Of a stretch of DNA of 64,000 nucleotides, positions 1 to 9,400 are shown piece after piece. The notes beneath the pieces are model-generated. The model saw only the letters and a program-made list of their open reading frames with translations, searched no databases and had not been told where the DNA came from. Source of the DNA: Taishania pollutisoli (GTDB lineage: Bacteria > Bacteroidota > Bacteroidia > Flavobacteriales_D > Crocinitomicaceae); contig NZ_JACVEL010000004.1 in assembly GCF_014518315.1 (NCBI RefSeq), forward strand, positions 248,001 to 312,000. The letters are read 5' to 3'. Made by a program: the position numbers and the translations under genes. Within the stretch, counting starts at the first letter, position 1. Every line of letters starts with the position of its first letter.

Positions 1-2
1 CG

Positions 3-698
3 CACCACGATTGGGTGGCATTCGGAAATGACTTCGTAAACAACAAACTGGGATTGAATCGTTCGCAAACAACAACGCAAATTGAGCATTACGATAATAT
101 CGCTGCATTGTTTGATGGGTTGAAACGCATTAATACCATTATCCTGGACCTGGACAGAGACATGTGGACCTACATTTCACAGGATTATTTCAAGCAAAAA
201 CTCAAAGAAGGAGAAATTGGTTCTTCGGCAATGCCACATAAGGTAAACCCAATCGATTTTGAAAATTCCGAAGGAAACATCGGGATCGCCAACGCATTGT
301 TTGAACACTTATCAATCAAATTGCCGGTTTCAAGACTGCAACGCGATTTGACAGATTCAACCGTTTTACGTACAATTGGTATGCCTTTTGCACACACGTT
401 TATCGCGTTCAAAGCAACGCTGACGGGATTGGAAAAGTTATTATTAAATGAACAGGCTTTCCACGATGACCTGGAGGATAATTGGGCGGTAGTGGCAGAG
501 GCTATTCAAACCATCCTGCGACGGGAAGGATTTGAAAAACCGTACGAAGCATTGAAAGGATTGACAAGAAAAAATGAGCGCGTAACAAAAGAAACCGTAC
601 ATTCATTCGTTGATACATTAATAATCAGTGAAGCGCTGAAAGAAGAATTAAAACGAATTTCACCGCATAACTACACAGGAATTCAATTAGTAAAATAA
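3..698 (+). CDS. purB: Adenylosuccinate lyase, C-terminal part (5' end outside window)
   Basis: Purine biosynthesis enzyme that eliminates fumarate from SAICAR and from adenylosuccinate in the cytosol. The frame is open from base 3, so the true start lies left of the window; the GTG at 15 is internal. The fumarase/aspartase superfamily signature SSAMPHKVNP is at about residues 76-85 of the visible part and carries the mobile catalytic-serine loop. The following DFENSEGN and KLPVSRLQRDLTDSTVLR stretches match the E. coli-type PurB subfamily rather than the shorter Bacillus type. The C-terminus is complete. The next gene starts 9 bp downstream on the same strand but is unrelated in function. 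Confidence 0.95.
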   Translation, partial: HHDWVAFGNDFVNNKLGLNRSQTTTQIEHYDNIAALFDGLKRINTIILDLDRDMWTYISQDYFKQKLKEGEIGSSAMPHKVNPIDFENSEGNIGIANALFEHLSIKLPVSRLQRDLTDSTVLRTIGMPFAHTFIAFKATLTGLEKLLLNEQAFHDDLEDNWAVVAEAIQTILRREGFEKPYEALKGLTRKNERVTKETVHSFVDTLIISEALKEELKRISPHNYTGIQLVK

Positions 699-707
699 AA
701 AACGCCT

Positions 708-2273
708 ATGAATAAGTTCCTTACAGCCGTCTTTTTATGCATCAGCCACCTTACACTGGTAGCTCAGGAGAAGATGCTGGAATGGGGAGAACTGGAAGGA
801 AGATCGGGGCATTTGATAGAGCTGCTGCCGTTTCACAGCAAGGATTTTTATACCCTTCGCTGGAAAGGAGGAGGTATTTTTGGAGGTTACTACCTTTCAC
901 GATTTGATGATCTGAAAGAAACGAAAACAAAGCGGGTTTCTATTTCTGTCAATAATAACATTGCCAATTTTGAACGGGTATTGATCATTGACGAGCATCC
1001 TGCCGTCATTCTAACCAATGTGCGGGATGGAAAGGAACAGGTTTTTCTTCAGCAATACAGCTATGAGCTGGAACCGAAAGGAGATGCCATCCTGTTAGCA
1101 GAATATGAACTCCTGAAGGGAATGTCCAAAGAGCCGATCAAAATTATTCAGTCAAAAGACAAAAAGTATTTTGCTGTCCTGTGGTTGTTGGTCGGGAAGA
1201 AAAAAGACCGGGATGTATATGGTTATGCCGTCTACGATCATAAATTCAAACAAGTGGATGAAGGAGAATACGAGGTTCCGTTCGAATCCCGTTACTCTCA
1301 GATTACGAGTCACCTGCTGAGCAATACCGGTCATTACTTCTTTGTGGTAAAAGAATTTGAACGAAATGAAAACCGAAAGGCCGGACAATCTGATATCATC
1401 TACAAAGCGATGCACATTTATCAGGTGAGTAATGATGAAGGATTGGATCGCTACACCATGCATTTGGGCGGTAAACGGATTGAAGCCATGTCAGTGAATA
1501 CAGATGACAGTACGGCATTTACCATTACCGGAGTGTATGGAAGTAATGAATTCAGAGGGATTCAGGGGGCCTTTTTTATGAAACTGGACTTCCGGAATCA
1601 AAAAGTTATACAGGAAGGGTTCCAGGAGTTCGGAAAGAATTTTATTACTGAAGATTGGTCGGATAAGGAAATTGAGCGGGCTGAAAAACGGGCCAGCAGA
1701 GGAAAGGAAGAACCTGCATTGTACAATTATCAAATGCGTGAAGCACAACTGTTACCGGATGGGAGTATGATCGGGATTATGGAACAGAATTATGTCGTTG
1801 TCCGTTCGTTCTCAGATACGCGTAGCATGGTTACATTCAGTTATACGTATTATTACAATGATATTGTCGTTTTCAAAATCGGGCAGTCAGGGCAATTTGA
1901 CTGGATTGAAAAAGTTAGAAAATCACAGATTTCTTCCAACGACGGCGGACCTTACAGTTCCTTTGCAAGTATTGTTGACGGAAATAAAATCCGCCTGATC
2001 TTCAACGACAATGTGGACAACTATGATAACAATGGAAGGTATCTCCCTGATCATGTCTATTCTTCCCGCTTTAATCTGAAGCACAATACCGTTTCCATGA
2101 CAGAGATCGACCTGGTAACCGGAATGCAGGACCGTTATATGTTGTTTGGACGAAAAGACACGAAGACCATTGCAGTTCCGAAACAGTTTAAAATTGACCT
2201 GAATTCCAAAGAGATGCTGTTGTATACCGCTTATAAAGGAAAAGAATTGTACGGAATTCTGAATTTCAAATAG
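708..2273 (+). CDS. Secreted protein of unknown function, 521 aa
   Basis: I do not recognise the family. The first about 19 residues (positive MNK, hydrophobic core, LVAQ) form a typical signal peptide, so the product is exported. The rest is soluble, beta-rich and full of aromatic and charged residues, with no membrane segment and no C-terminal sorting domain. The pattern of alternating hydrophobic strands could be a propeller-like fold, but no clear repeat unit is visible. It follows purB by 9 bp and ends at a strong bidirectional terminator. Periplasmic or surface location is inference. Confidence 0.75.
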   Translation: MNKFLTAVFLCISHLTLVAQEKMLEWGELEGRSGHLIELLPFHSKDFYTLRWKGGGIFGGYYLSRFDDLKETKTKRVSISVNNNIANFERVLIIDEHPAVILTNVRDGKEQVFLQQYSYELEPKGDAILLAEYELLKGMSKEPIKIIQSKDKKYFAVLWLLVGKKKDRDVYGYAVYDHKFKQVDEGEYEVPFESRYSQITSHLLSNTGHYFFVVKEFERNENRKAGQSDIIYKAMHIYQVSNDEGLDRYTMHLGGKRIEAMSVNTDDSTAFTITGVYGSNEFRGIQGAFFMKLDFRNQKVIQEGFQEFGKNFITEDWSDKEIERAEKRASRGKEEPALYNYQMREAQLLPDGSMIGIMEQNYVVVRSFSDTRSMVTFSYTYYYNDIVVFKIGQSGQFDWIEKVRKSQISSNDGGPYSSFASIVDGNKIRLIFNDNVDNYDNNGRYLPDHVYSSRFNLKHNTVSMTEIDLVTGMQDRYMLFGRKDTKTIAVPKQFKIDLNSKEMLLYTAYKGKELYGILNFK

Positions 2274-2308
2274 TCGCTTAATCGTGTGACCCCATTAGAA
2301 AAAAACAG

Positions 2309-2342
2309 AAAGGGCGATCCAATTGAATTGGGTCGCCCTTTC
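2309..2342. terminator. Bidirectional intrinsic terminator
   Basis: A near-perfect 16-bp inverted repeat: the left arm AAAGGGCGATCCAATT pairs with the right arm with one G:U pair. It lies between two convergent genes, has A-rich sequence on its left and T-rich sequence on its right, and so can stop transcription from both sides. Confidence 0.85.
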
Positions 2343-2359
2343 CTTATTCGTTACAGGTG

Positions 2360-2824
2360 TTATTGTTTTGTTCCCTTACCTTTGTGTTCCGAACCTCCGC
2401 CTTGCTCAATTGTAAAGGTCATCGTACTTCCTGTTACCTTCCCTAAACCGGAAAGTCCCGTTTGTGAAGGAATAGAGAAATTTGTTCCTGCAGTAATTGC
2501 CTGAAGGCTACCTCCTTCATTCCAGAAGTTATTGATGTAAAGCGTATCTTTCTTTGTTCCTCCTTTTGTTACCTGGAGCACATACACTTTCTGTTCAGAA
2601 AATACGCCCCCTACAAATACACTGTCTGTGATCAGGTAATTTCCTACAATTTGGTCCCGTGAGTCTGTTACTGCATACTTACAGCTTCCGTCATCCTTTT
2701 TTGCTTTTTCTTCGTAATTGGTAGCTGCTGCATCCGTACATCCGTCTTTCTTACAACTTACGAACATAAATGCAGAACACATCCCGGTAATGGCCGCTAT
2801 AGCCAAACTTCTTTTGTTCATCAT
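2360..2824 (-). CDS. Small lipoprotein with GCTD...DDGSC motif
   Basis: A 154-residue exported lipoprotein. The start at 2824 (Met-Met-Asn-Lys-Arg) gives a proper lipoprotein signal with lipobox FVSC and acyl cysteine at residue 24; a longer open frame to 2956 adds an implausible N-terminus. Directly after the cysteine is the motif GCTD (28-31) then NY and DDGSC (44-48), a short acidic two-cysteine module common in exported proteins of Bacteroidota and often taken as a calcium-binding-like loop. The remainder (about 55-154) is a small beta domain without recognisable catalytic residues and ends in a Gly/Lys-rich tail. Function unknown. Confidence 0.8.
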   Translation of the reverse strand: MMNKRSLAIAAITGMCSAFMFVSCKKDGCTDAAATNYEEKAKKDDGSCKYAVTDSRDQIVGNYLITDSVFVGGVFSEQKVYVLQVTKGGTKKDTLYINNFWNEGGSLQAITAGTNFSIPSQTGLSGLGKVTGSTMTFTIEQGGGSEHKGKGTKQ

Positions 2825-3162
2825 TTTGGTTTTAAAACTGATTAATAAAAAATAACGTAGTAATCTTTTTGAGATGTTAACGTTTAGTTGTTGCCGCGAA
2901 AATAAGACAATAATCGGAAATGGTAAAAAATCACGGGCTTTTTTCTGCCGGTGCACTCAAAAACGGGACATTTAAACGATTATTGAGTACCAGTTAGAGC
3001 GGGCGGATGAAATGCTATCCCCCTTTGGGTTGGAGAGTAAGGAGAAGGGGTGTAACTCTTCCATTTTAATGCCTTAATTTTTTTCTTCGCCTTTGTTATA
3101 TCCTGAATTCCGCCCCTTGTTGATAAATAAGAAACGCAACGATCAATTAACGTTTCTACAAC
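2825..3162. other. Intergenic region without a gene
   Basis: Divergent spacer between the lipoprotein (minus) and the DksA-like gene (plus). I see no RNA gene or convincing open frame. It contains a purine-rich stretch near 3020-3050. Promoters for both flanking genes should lie here or just to the right. Confidence 0.6.
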
Positions 3163-3192
3163 TTGGTAATATCGAATAAAATGCTATTTTTG
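3163..3192 (+). promoter_or_regulatory. Bacteroidota-type promoter for the DksA-like gene and lspA
   Basis: TTG at 3163-3165, 19-bp spacer, then TATTTTTG at 3185-3192, matching the Bacteroidota housekeeping consensus TTG-N19-TAnnTTTG. It sits 57 bp ahead of the start codon at 3249. Confidence 0.75.
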
Positions 3193-3248
3193 CTGACTTA
3201 ATCAATCGGAGGACATATAGAATGTTCTTATAAAAACAAGGAGATGAT

Positions 3249-3629
3249 ATGAAAGAAACTACCAGATATTCAGATGCCGAGTTGGAAGAATTCAAAGTGT
3301 TGATCGAACAAAAATTAGCGGAAGCTCAGGAGCACTTGAAGTTGTTGAAAGGTTCGTTGTCGCATACGGATGACCATGGAACCAATGATACTGGTCGTAC
3401 TTTTAATATGATGGAAGACGGTTCAGACACACTTTCCCGTGAAGAAGTTGCCCAGTTGGCATCGCGTCAGGAGAAATTCATCCAGAATTTACACAATGCG
3501 TTGATCCGTATTGAAAACAAAACATACGGAATCTGCCGCGTTACGGGTAAGAAAATTCAAAAAGAACGTTTATTGTTAGTTCCTCACGCTACATTGAGTA
3601 TCGAAGCAAAGAACAATGAACAAAAGTAA
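3249..3629 (+). CDS. DksA/TraR-family protein with degenerate zinc finger
   Basis: Protein of 126 residues. Family members bind the secondary channel of RNA polymerase or act as related small regulators. An N-terminal helical coiled-coil-like part (about 8-90) is followed by the family C-terminal segment YGICRVTGKKI and then PHATLSIEAK. Only one cysteine (C96) remains of the four that bind zinc in canonical DksA, so the fold would have to be held without metal. Similar finger-poor relatives are common in Bacteroidota, so this is probably a genuine subfamily, not decay. The last 14 bases overlap lspA, which suggests translational coupling. Confidence 0.85.
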   Translation: MKETTRYSDAELEEFKVLIEQKLAEAQEHLKLLKGSLSHTDDHGTNDTGRTFNMMEDGSDTLSREEVAQLASRQEKFIQNLHNALIRIENKTYGICRVTGKKIQKERLLLVPHATLSIEAKNNEQK

Positions 3630-4326
3630 TACTGTAAAACGTAATTTATTGATCGTAGGAGGGATGATTGTCCTTCTCCTATTGCTTGATCAATGGTTGA
3701 AAATCTACGTTAAAAACAATTTCCAGTTGGGAGAAGTTCATCCCGTATTTGGTGATTGGTTTGTAATGGAATACATCGAAAATCGGGGGATGGCATTTGG
3801 TACGTCCTTTGGAAACAAAGCATGGCATAAACTGGCGCTGAGTATCTTCCGGATCATTGCGGTCGGTGCGTTGATTTATTACTGGGTCAAAAAAGCCCGG
3901 GAAGGTATGAAATTGAGTTTTCTCGTTCCTCTGGGGTTGATCATTGCCGGTGCGATGGGAAATTTACTGGATTCCATGTACTACGATTATTATTTTCCGT
4001 ATGATCCGTGTTTCCCGTATAATATTCAGGAAGGGTCAGGTATCTGGACGGAATGCAATGTCTGGGGATTTACAGAGAAAATAGAAACCAAACCGAGGGG
4101 ATTTTTATTCGGAAATGTAGTGGATATGTTTAAGTTTGACGCTACCTGGCCGGAAGGAACACCTGTTGTTGGCGGAAAACCGGTTTTCCCTGCGATCTGG
4201 AACCTTGCGGATGCAGCCATTTCTATCGGAATTCTCGTCATCCTGATCTGGAACAAACGCTTCTTTCCAAAGAAAAAGGAACAGCAATCAGAGCAGGTAA
4301 CTCCAACCGAGGAGCATCATCAATAA
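3616..4326 (+). CDS. lspA: Lipoprotein signal peptidase (signal peptidase II)
   Basis: Inner-membrane aspartyl peptidase that removes signal peptides from lipidated prolipoproteins. Four membrane segments are visible (about 9-27, 72-92, 101-119, 194-212). Conserved points: DQWLK (D25), EYIENRGMAFG (52-62), the catalytic aspartates D119 in AGAMGNLLDS and D199 in WNLADAAIS. Between them lies an inserted loop of about 50 residues (123-175), as in other Bacteroidota LspA, making it longer (236 aa) than the about 165 aa of E. coli. The start overlaps the upstream gene by 14 bp and the 3' end overlaps a convergent gene by 39 bp. Many lipoproteins in this window are its likely substrates. Confidence 0.95.
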   Translation: MNKSNTVKRNLLIVGGMIVLLLLLDQWLKIYVKNNFQLGEVHPVFGDWFVMEYIENRGMAFGTSFGNKAWHKLALSIFRIIAVGALIYYWVKKAREGMKLSFLVPLGLIIAGAMGNLLDSMYYDYYFPYDPCFPYNIQEGSGIWTECNVWGFTEKIETKPRGFLFGNVVDMFKFDATWPEGTPVVGGKPVFPAIWNLADAAISIGILVILIWNKRFFPKKKEQQSEQVTPTEEHHQ

Positions 4327-5100
4327 ATCAATACAGCCAAAGAAAAAGTAACCTCTTTTCTCCGATGTAAACAACAGGAACAATAGCTGCAACGCTACTG
4401 CGATGTGGAATATCCAGTTGTCTACTGCGATAAATCGATACCCGATGTTTCCTGCGGTAAAACCAATCAGCAGAACCGTGCCAAGGAGTTTTGTCAACGG
4501 GATATCGATGCGTTGGGGTACGGTACTGTGATGCACGTCATCAATGTGTACATCCCGGATGTCAAAGGGAAGAATAATTGCTGTGAGGTAAAGGAAGAAT
4601 AAAAGGGAAAATAAGAGGGTTTCCTGTAGCGGAATACCTTCATTTATGAGAGGAAATACAACACATCCATAGCTCCATGTCATAGCTGTAACGACGATCT
4701 TTATCCCCGGAATTTCCCGTAATTTCTGCCCGAAAAAAGGAACGGTGTACCAGTAACACAGAAACGAAAAGAACACGGAAAGAAAAACAAGGGAAGGACT
4801 GAAATGAAAGACCGAAATTCCCAAAATAAATGCTCCAAGCAGGGCAACCAGGCTGAATACAACCGGGATAGCTGTAGCATTTCCCCAGACAGATGGTTCC
4901 GATGCCGAAAACCCGGATTGATCAACAATGCGCTGCAGGGTATAGACAGCAAATATAAGTAAGAACAGGATACTTGCATACCTAAGAGGATGTTCCAGTG
5001 AAAAATGACGTGCGATACCAAATGCCAGAAAACCTCCTGAAAAACTGACCACCAGGTTGGAAGCAACCAAAAAATAACCGATTCGCCGGAAGAACTGCAT
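4288..5100 (-). CDS. UbiA-like polytopic membrane protein
   Basis: A 270-residue integral membrane protein with about eight hydrophobic helices. FDIRDVHIDD (D180, D183, D187) resembles the second aspartate-rich motif of UbiA-superfamily prenyltransferases (D-x-R-D-x-x-x-D). The first motif (N-x-x-x-D-x-x-x-D) is reduced to YTLQRIVD near residue 53, so prenyl transfer is uncertain. It runs convergent to lspA and their coding ends overlap. It could be a divergent quinone- or heme-pathway prenyltransferase or a non-catalytic relative. Confidence 0.65.
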   Translation of the reverse strand: MQFFRRIGYFLVASNLVVSFSGGFLAFGIARHFSLEHPLRYASILFLLIFAVYTLQRIVDQSGFSASEPSVWGNATAIPVVFSLVALLGAFILGISVFHFSPSLVFLSVFFSFLCYWYTVPFFGQKLREIPGIKIVVTAMTWSYGCVVFPLINEGIPLQETLLFSLLFFLYLTAIILPFDIRDVHIDDVHHSTVPQRIDIPLTKLLGTVLLIGFTAGNIGYRFIAVDNWIFHIAVALQLLFLLFTSEKRGYFFFGCIDLLMMLLGWSYLL

Positions 5101-5134
5101 TGTGTTTATTCATCCTTTTTTCAAAGGTAAGGAA

Positions 5135-6442
5135 TCATTTTATCCCTTGTTGGTATTTCTGTTTGTATTTGATGTATAAATCTTTTTGTTTGTTACCCAG
5201 ATCAACAATTTTCCCATCAATTAAAGCGAATGTGACATTATTGGTGCGCATATCGAGGGCATTTCCGTCAGAAACAAATAATGTTGCTGATTTACCGGTT
5301 TCAATACTTCCGTATTTTTTGTCAATCCCGATGATTTTACATGCATTGAGTGAAACTGCAGCAATTGCTTGTTCTTCCGTCAATCCATACGCGTGAGCTG
5401 TTCCTGCCAGAAACGGAAGGTTGCGGGCATTCATCGCTTCCATGTCCCCTTCATTCTGAATACAGAATAACACTCCTTCTTCCTGCAGTTTGAATGCGGT
5501 TGAATACGGTTGATTTACGGCTTCTTCTTCTCTTTTCGGCAGGCTGTGCGGTCGGTACAGCATCACAGCGATTTTTGCGTCTTTCAGTTTCCTTGCTACA
5601 AGTGCGGCATCGTATCCACCGACAATAACAGGTGCGGAGAGTTTGAAATATTGGACGAAATCAATGATGTCATTCAATTGCTGCAGGTCGTCAGCGTGAA
5701 AATATACGCGTTTCTTTTCGCGGAAGCAATCAGTCATGGCTTCATAACGCAAATCTTTTTCCGGTTTTTTAGTACTTGCATATGAAGATGCGGCTTCAAA
5801 AAAGGAATAGAGTTCCTGTTTTTGTGTTCCATAGTCTTTGGATTTCTCCTGAATGGCCCTGTTGTCCGCCATGCGTTGCGTACTGTTCGGCCAATTGATA
5901 TGTACTCCGTCATTTGCCAGAATGGTTGCGTCTTCCCAGTTCCACCCGTCCATGGCCATAATGGAAGAAGTTCCGGAAATCACTCCTCCTCTTGGCGTAG
6001 GTTGACACAGCAAAACACCATTGGAACGAACCGTCCGGATGACTTCAGATTCTACATTGTAAGCAATTTGCGAGCGCACGTGCGGGTTGTAAATTCCTGT
6101 TTCGTGAAAATCCCGGGTTGCCCGAACGGCATCAATTTCTGTCAATCCCAATGTGGAATTGGCAGCAACAAATCCCGGGTAAACGTGTTTCCCTTTCAGG
6201 TCAATAATTGTGTCCCAATCGGAAACGGAGTGGCTGTATGCTAGTGAATTTTTCAGTAAAACAATTGTTCCGTTTTTTATTCCGATTGCCGCGCTGGCAA
6301 TAATATCTCCGTTGCCCGTATGTAGGTAGCCGTTCTTCAGTAACATTGTTTTTTCCTGTGCTGAAGCAGTTGTACATCCTAACAATATGGAGATGATAAG
6401 TATACTGTTTACAAAGCTGTTATTCCGTTTATTCAATAGCAT
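5135..6442 (-). CDS. Exported amidohydrolase-like protein, metal-site degenerate
   Basis: A 435-residue protein with a signal sequence (cleavage near residue 29 after ASA; an LLGC at 20-23 could alternatively be a lipobox). The fold is amidohydrolase-like: the N-terminal beta part, then the strand GKHVYPGFVAANS, and the C-terminal Asn-Ala-Cys-Lys-x-x-Gly-Ile ... GSIETGKSATLFV segment typical of imidazolonepropionase/dihydroorotase-like enzymes. In active members the PGF-strand is followed by D-x-H-x-H; here it is AANS, so the metal-binding histidines are missing. It lies 14 bp after the 1004-aa paralog and is surely cotranscribed with it. A structural or partner role to the larger enzyme is inference. 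Confidence 0.8.
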   Translation of the reverse strand: MLLNKRNNSFVNSILIISILLGCTTASAQEKTMLLKNGYLHTGNGDIIASAAIGIKNGTIVLLKNSLAYSHSVSDWDTIIDLKGKHVYPGFVAANSTLGLTEIDAVRATRDFHETGIYNPHVRSQIAYNVESEVIRTVRSNGVLLCQPTPRGGVISGTSSIMAMDGWNWEDATILANDGVHINWPNSTQRMADNRAIQEKSKDYGTQKQELYSFFEAASSYASTKKPEKDLRYEAMTDCFREKKRVYFHADDLQQLNDIIDFVQYFKLSAPVIVGGYDAALVARKLKDAKIAVMLYRPHSLPKREEEAVNQPYSTAFKLQEEGVLFCIQNEGDMEAMNARNLPFLAGTAHAYGLTEEQAIAAVSLNACKIIGIDKKYGSIETGKSATLFVSDGNALDMRTNNVTFALIDGKIVDLGNKQKDLYIKYKQKYQQGIK

Positions 6443-6456
6443 ATGTATTTATTTTC

Positions 6457-9400
6457 TTAATGTCCGTTGTGTTCACTACTTCCTTCTTCTCCGAATGTGT
6501 CGCAATGGAAAAACTTGGGTTCGGTCGGTTGGAACGTCTTTTTCTCTCCTCCGGAATTGTTGGATTCCAGCATTTTTGAAATAATTCGTGCTTTTTCTTT
6601 TTGATTGCGTGCTTGTCTTTCCAGATCCTGTTTTCTGTCGAAGAATAAAATACCGTCAATAAAGACTGTTTCAGGAATGGCTGTAATGGTAAGCGGATTG
6701 TCAGTCCACAAGACCAGATCGGCATCTTTTCCAACTTTCATACTTCCCAAACGATCATCCAGATGTAGCAATTTCGCAGGATTCAGTGTAACCATTTTCC
6801 AGGCATCTTCTTCTTTCATGCCTCCGTACTTCATTGCTTTTGCCGCTTCCTGGTTCAGACGTCTTCCCATTTCCGCATCATCCGAATTAATGGCTACTAC
6901 GACTCCCTGTTCGTGGATCAGTGAGGCATTGTACGGAATGGCATCCAGCACTTCAAACTTATAGGCCCACCAATCGGCAAATGTAGAAGCACCCGCCCCG
7001 TGTTTAAGCATTTTGTCGGCCACTTTGTATCCTTCCAGAATATGTGTAAATGTATTGACATGGAATCCGAACGTATCCGCTACTTTCATCAACATGTTGA
7101 TTTCCGATTGAATATAAGAATGGCAGGTAATGAACCGTTCTTTGTTCAGAATTTCCGCCAGTGCTTCCAACTCCAGATCAACGCGGTGACTGTCTTTTTT
7201 TCCTTTGGATTTTTCCTCCATGTATTTCTGAGCGCGTGAGAATGCGTCTACGTATACCTGTTCAACCCCCATTCTCGTCTGCGGAAAACGAATGGTTTGT
7301 TCTTCTCCCCAGTTACTTTGTTTTACATTTTCTCCTAATGCAAATTTGATGAACTTCGGTGCATTCGGAACGAGCATCTCATCCGGTGTATATCCCCATT
7401 TCAATTTAATGATGGCAGATTGCCCGCCGATGGCGTTAGCGGATCCGTGTAGTAGTTGAGATGTTGTCACACCTCCTGCAAGTTGCCGGTAAATGTTGAT
7501 GTCGTTGTTTCTGACCACGTCACCAATAGAAACTTCTGCTGAAACCGACTGTCCTCCCTCGTTGACACCCCGCGATATTGCGATATGCGAATGTTCATCA
7601 ATAATTCCGGTTGTCAGATGCATTCCTGTTCCGTCAATTTCTACCGCATTGACCGGTTTTTTAAAATTTCCGGTTCCCACGTAATGAATTTTCCCATTTT
7701 CAACAATAACAGTTGCATTTTTCACGATTCCTTCTGCTTCGTTGGTCCAGGCTGTCACATTTTTAATGATATATGATTGTTGTTTTGGCAGAGAATCATA
7801 ACCATACGCCATGTTCGGAAACCAGATTTTGTTTTTGTAGAGTGAATCTGTGACCAGTGTTTTATTCTTTTTATCTGCATCAATTTTCTTGTGTTTGATC
7901 GCGTTCCACTTCACCCATTTGCCACTTACATCCGTTCCCTCTCCCTCAAAAACGCCTACTTTTGAATTGATTTTCCCGTGCAGCAGTATCGTTCCGATGA
8001 TTCCGTTGATGGAATCCTTCAGTTGGATGGTAATGTCATTGGAACTAACACTTACAGCTACTTTTTCGTATTCTTTTTTCACTGCATTGGTCTGCTTCCC
8101 TTCGTATCCGCTCCCTTTTTTAGTAATATCAACGTTATAGGTCTTGTTTTCAACCAATATCCGGTAATTTCCATCCAGTCCGTCAATTGCTGCCTCTTTG
8201 TATAATTTTGGTTGACCAAAGGTCCATGTTTCCAGCAAATCTGCTTCTTTTTCAAACGGATTCTCGGAATAAACAGAGAATGAAGCGATCTTTCCGATCT
8301 CGAGTGTTCCCGTTTCTTTTTCCAATCCGATTGTTTTTGCCGGAGTAATGGTTAGCGCTGTCAATGTCTGTTCGAACGATAATCCCCGTTCCATTGCTTT
8401 TCGGATATTTGTCCAGAACTCTTTCTCCGATTTATTCTTTCCAAATGTAAAACAGATCGGAATTCCGTTGGAAGCAAGTAAATAAGGGTTACTTGGTGCC
8501 AATTCCCAGTGTTTTAATTCTTTCAGCGGAATCTCCATATTGATATAAGGGTCGGAGACATTGTAGGCATCCGGGAAATGAGCGGGGATGATGATTGTTG
8601 CTCCTGTTTTTTTAATAGCATCGATGTGTTGGTATTCATTACCGCTTCCGTAAAAGTTAAACTTCAGATGAAATTCGTGTGCGATTTTATCACCTCTTAA
8701 AATTTCCAGAGCTTCCGAAGTAGAAAAGAAAATGGGTTTCTCCAGTTGTTTTGCCAATGCTTCCAATGATAAATTAACTGTTGCATTGTCTGCATGTTTC
8801 TGATACCATTTTACATCATACAGTGTTTGACGCAACAAGGCAATACTTCCCATTTGAGAAGAAGGATATGTTTGACGGGAAGAACCTTTTTCCAGTGAGA
8901 AATGTGTGGATACATTGGCTGCAAATAAAGAAGATAAGACGGGGTGACTTCCGAGTGCAATAACAGAGCCGGTTCCACGTACGATGCCGTCATTGAGATG
9001 TGTTAATGCAAATCCGAACCCGGCTTTTGCCAGTTTTTCATTGTCTGTTTCATTCGTTTTGTAATTTTCCGCGGATAAGAATTCCGGCCGGACTGCATCA
9101 TTCCAGGAAAAGAACTGTTCTTTTTTCGAGTCAATTTGCGGTGTTCGGTCTCTTCGCTCCGCAGACGGAGGTTTTTGCATCCCGAGGTCCGTGTCCAGAT
9201 CAATAAATGCGGGAACAATTGTTTTCCCCTTGCAGTCAATTTCAACAGCGTTTGCGGGTTTCAATAAAATGTTTCCGATATCCTTTACTTTTCCTTTTTC
9301 AATAAGAATGTACCCGTTACTGATTGTCTTTTGAGGGGAAACAATAATAGTCGCATTCTTCAGAATGTATGCATCCGGAAAAGATGGAGCAACCCCATTC

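Noticed and set aside
3249-3629. Pseudogene of dksA
   Set aside because: The frame is intact, promoter-driven and its non-cysteine motifs are well kept, so a subfamily is more likely than decay.
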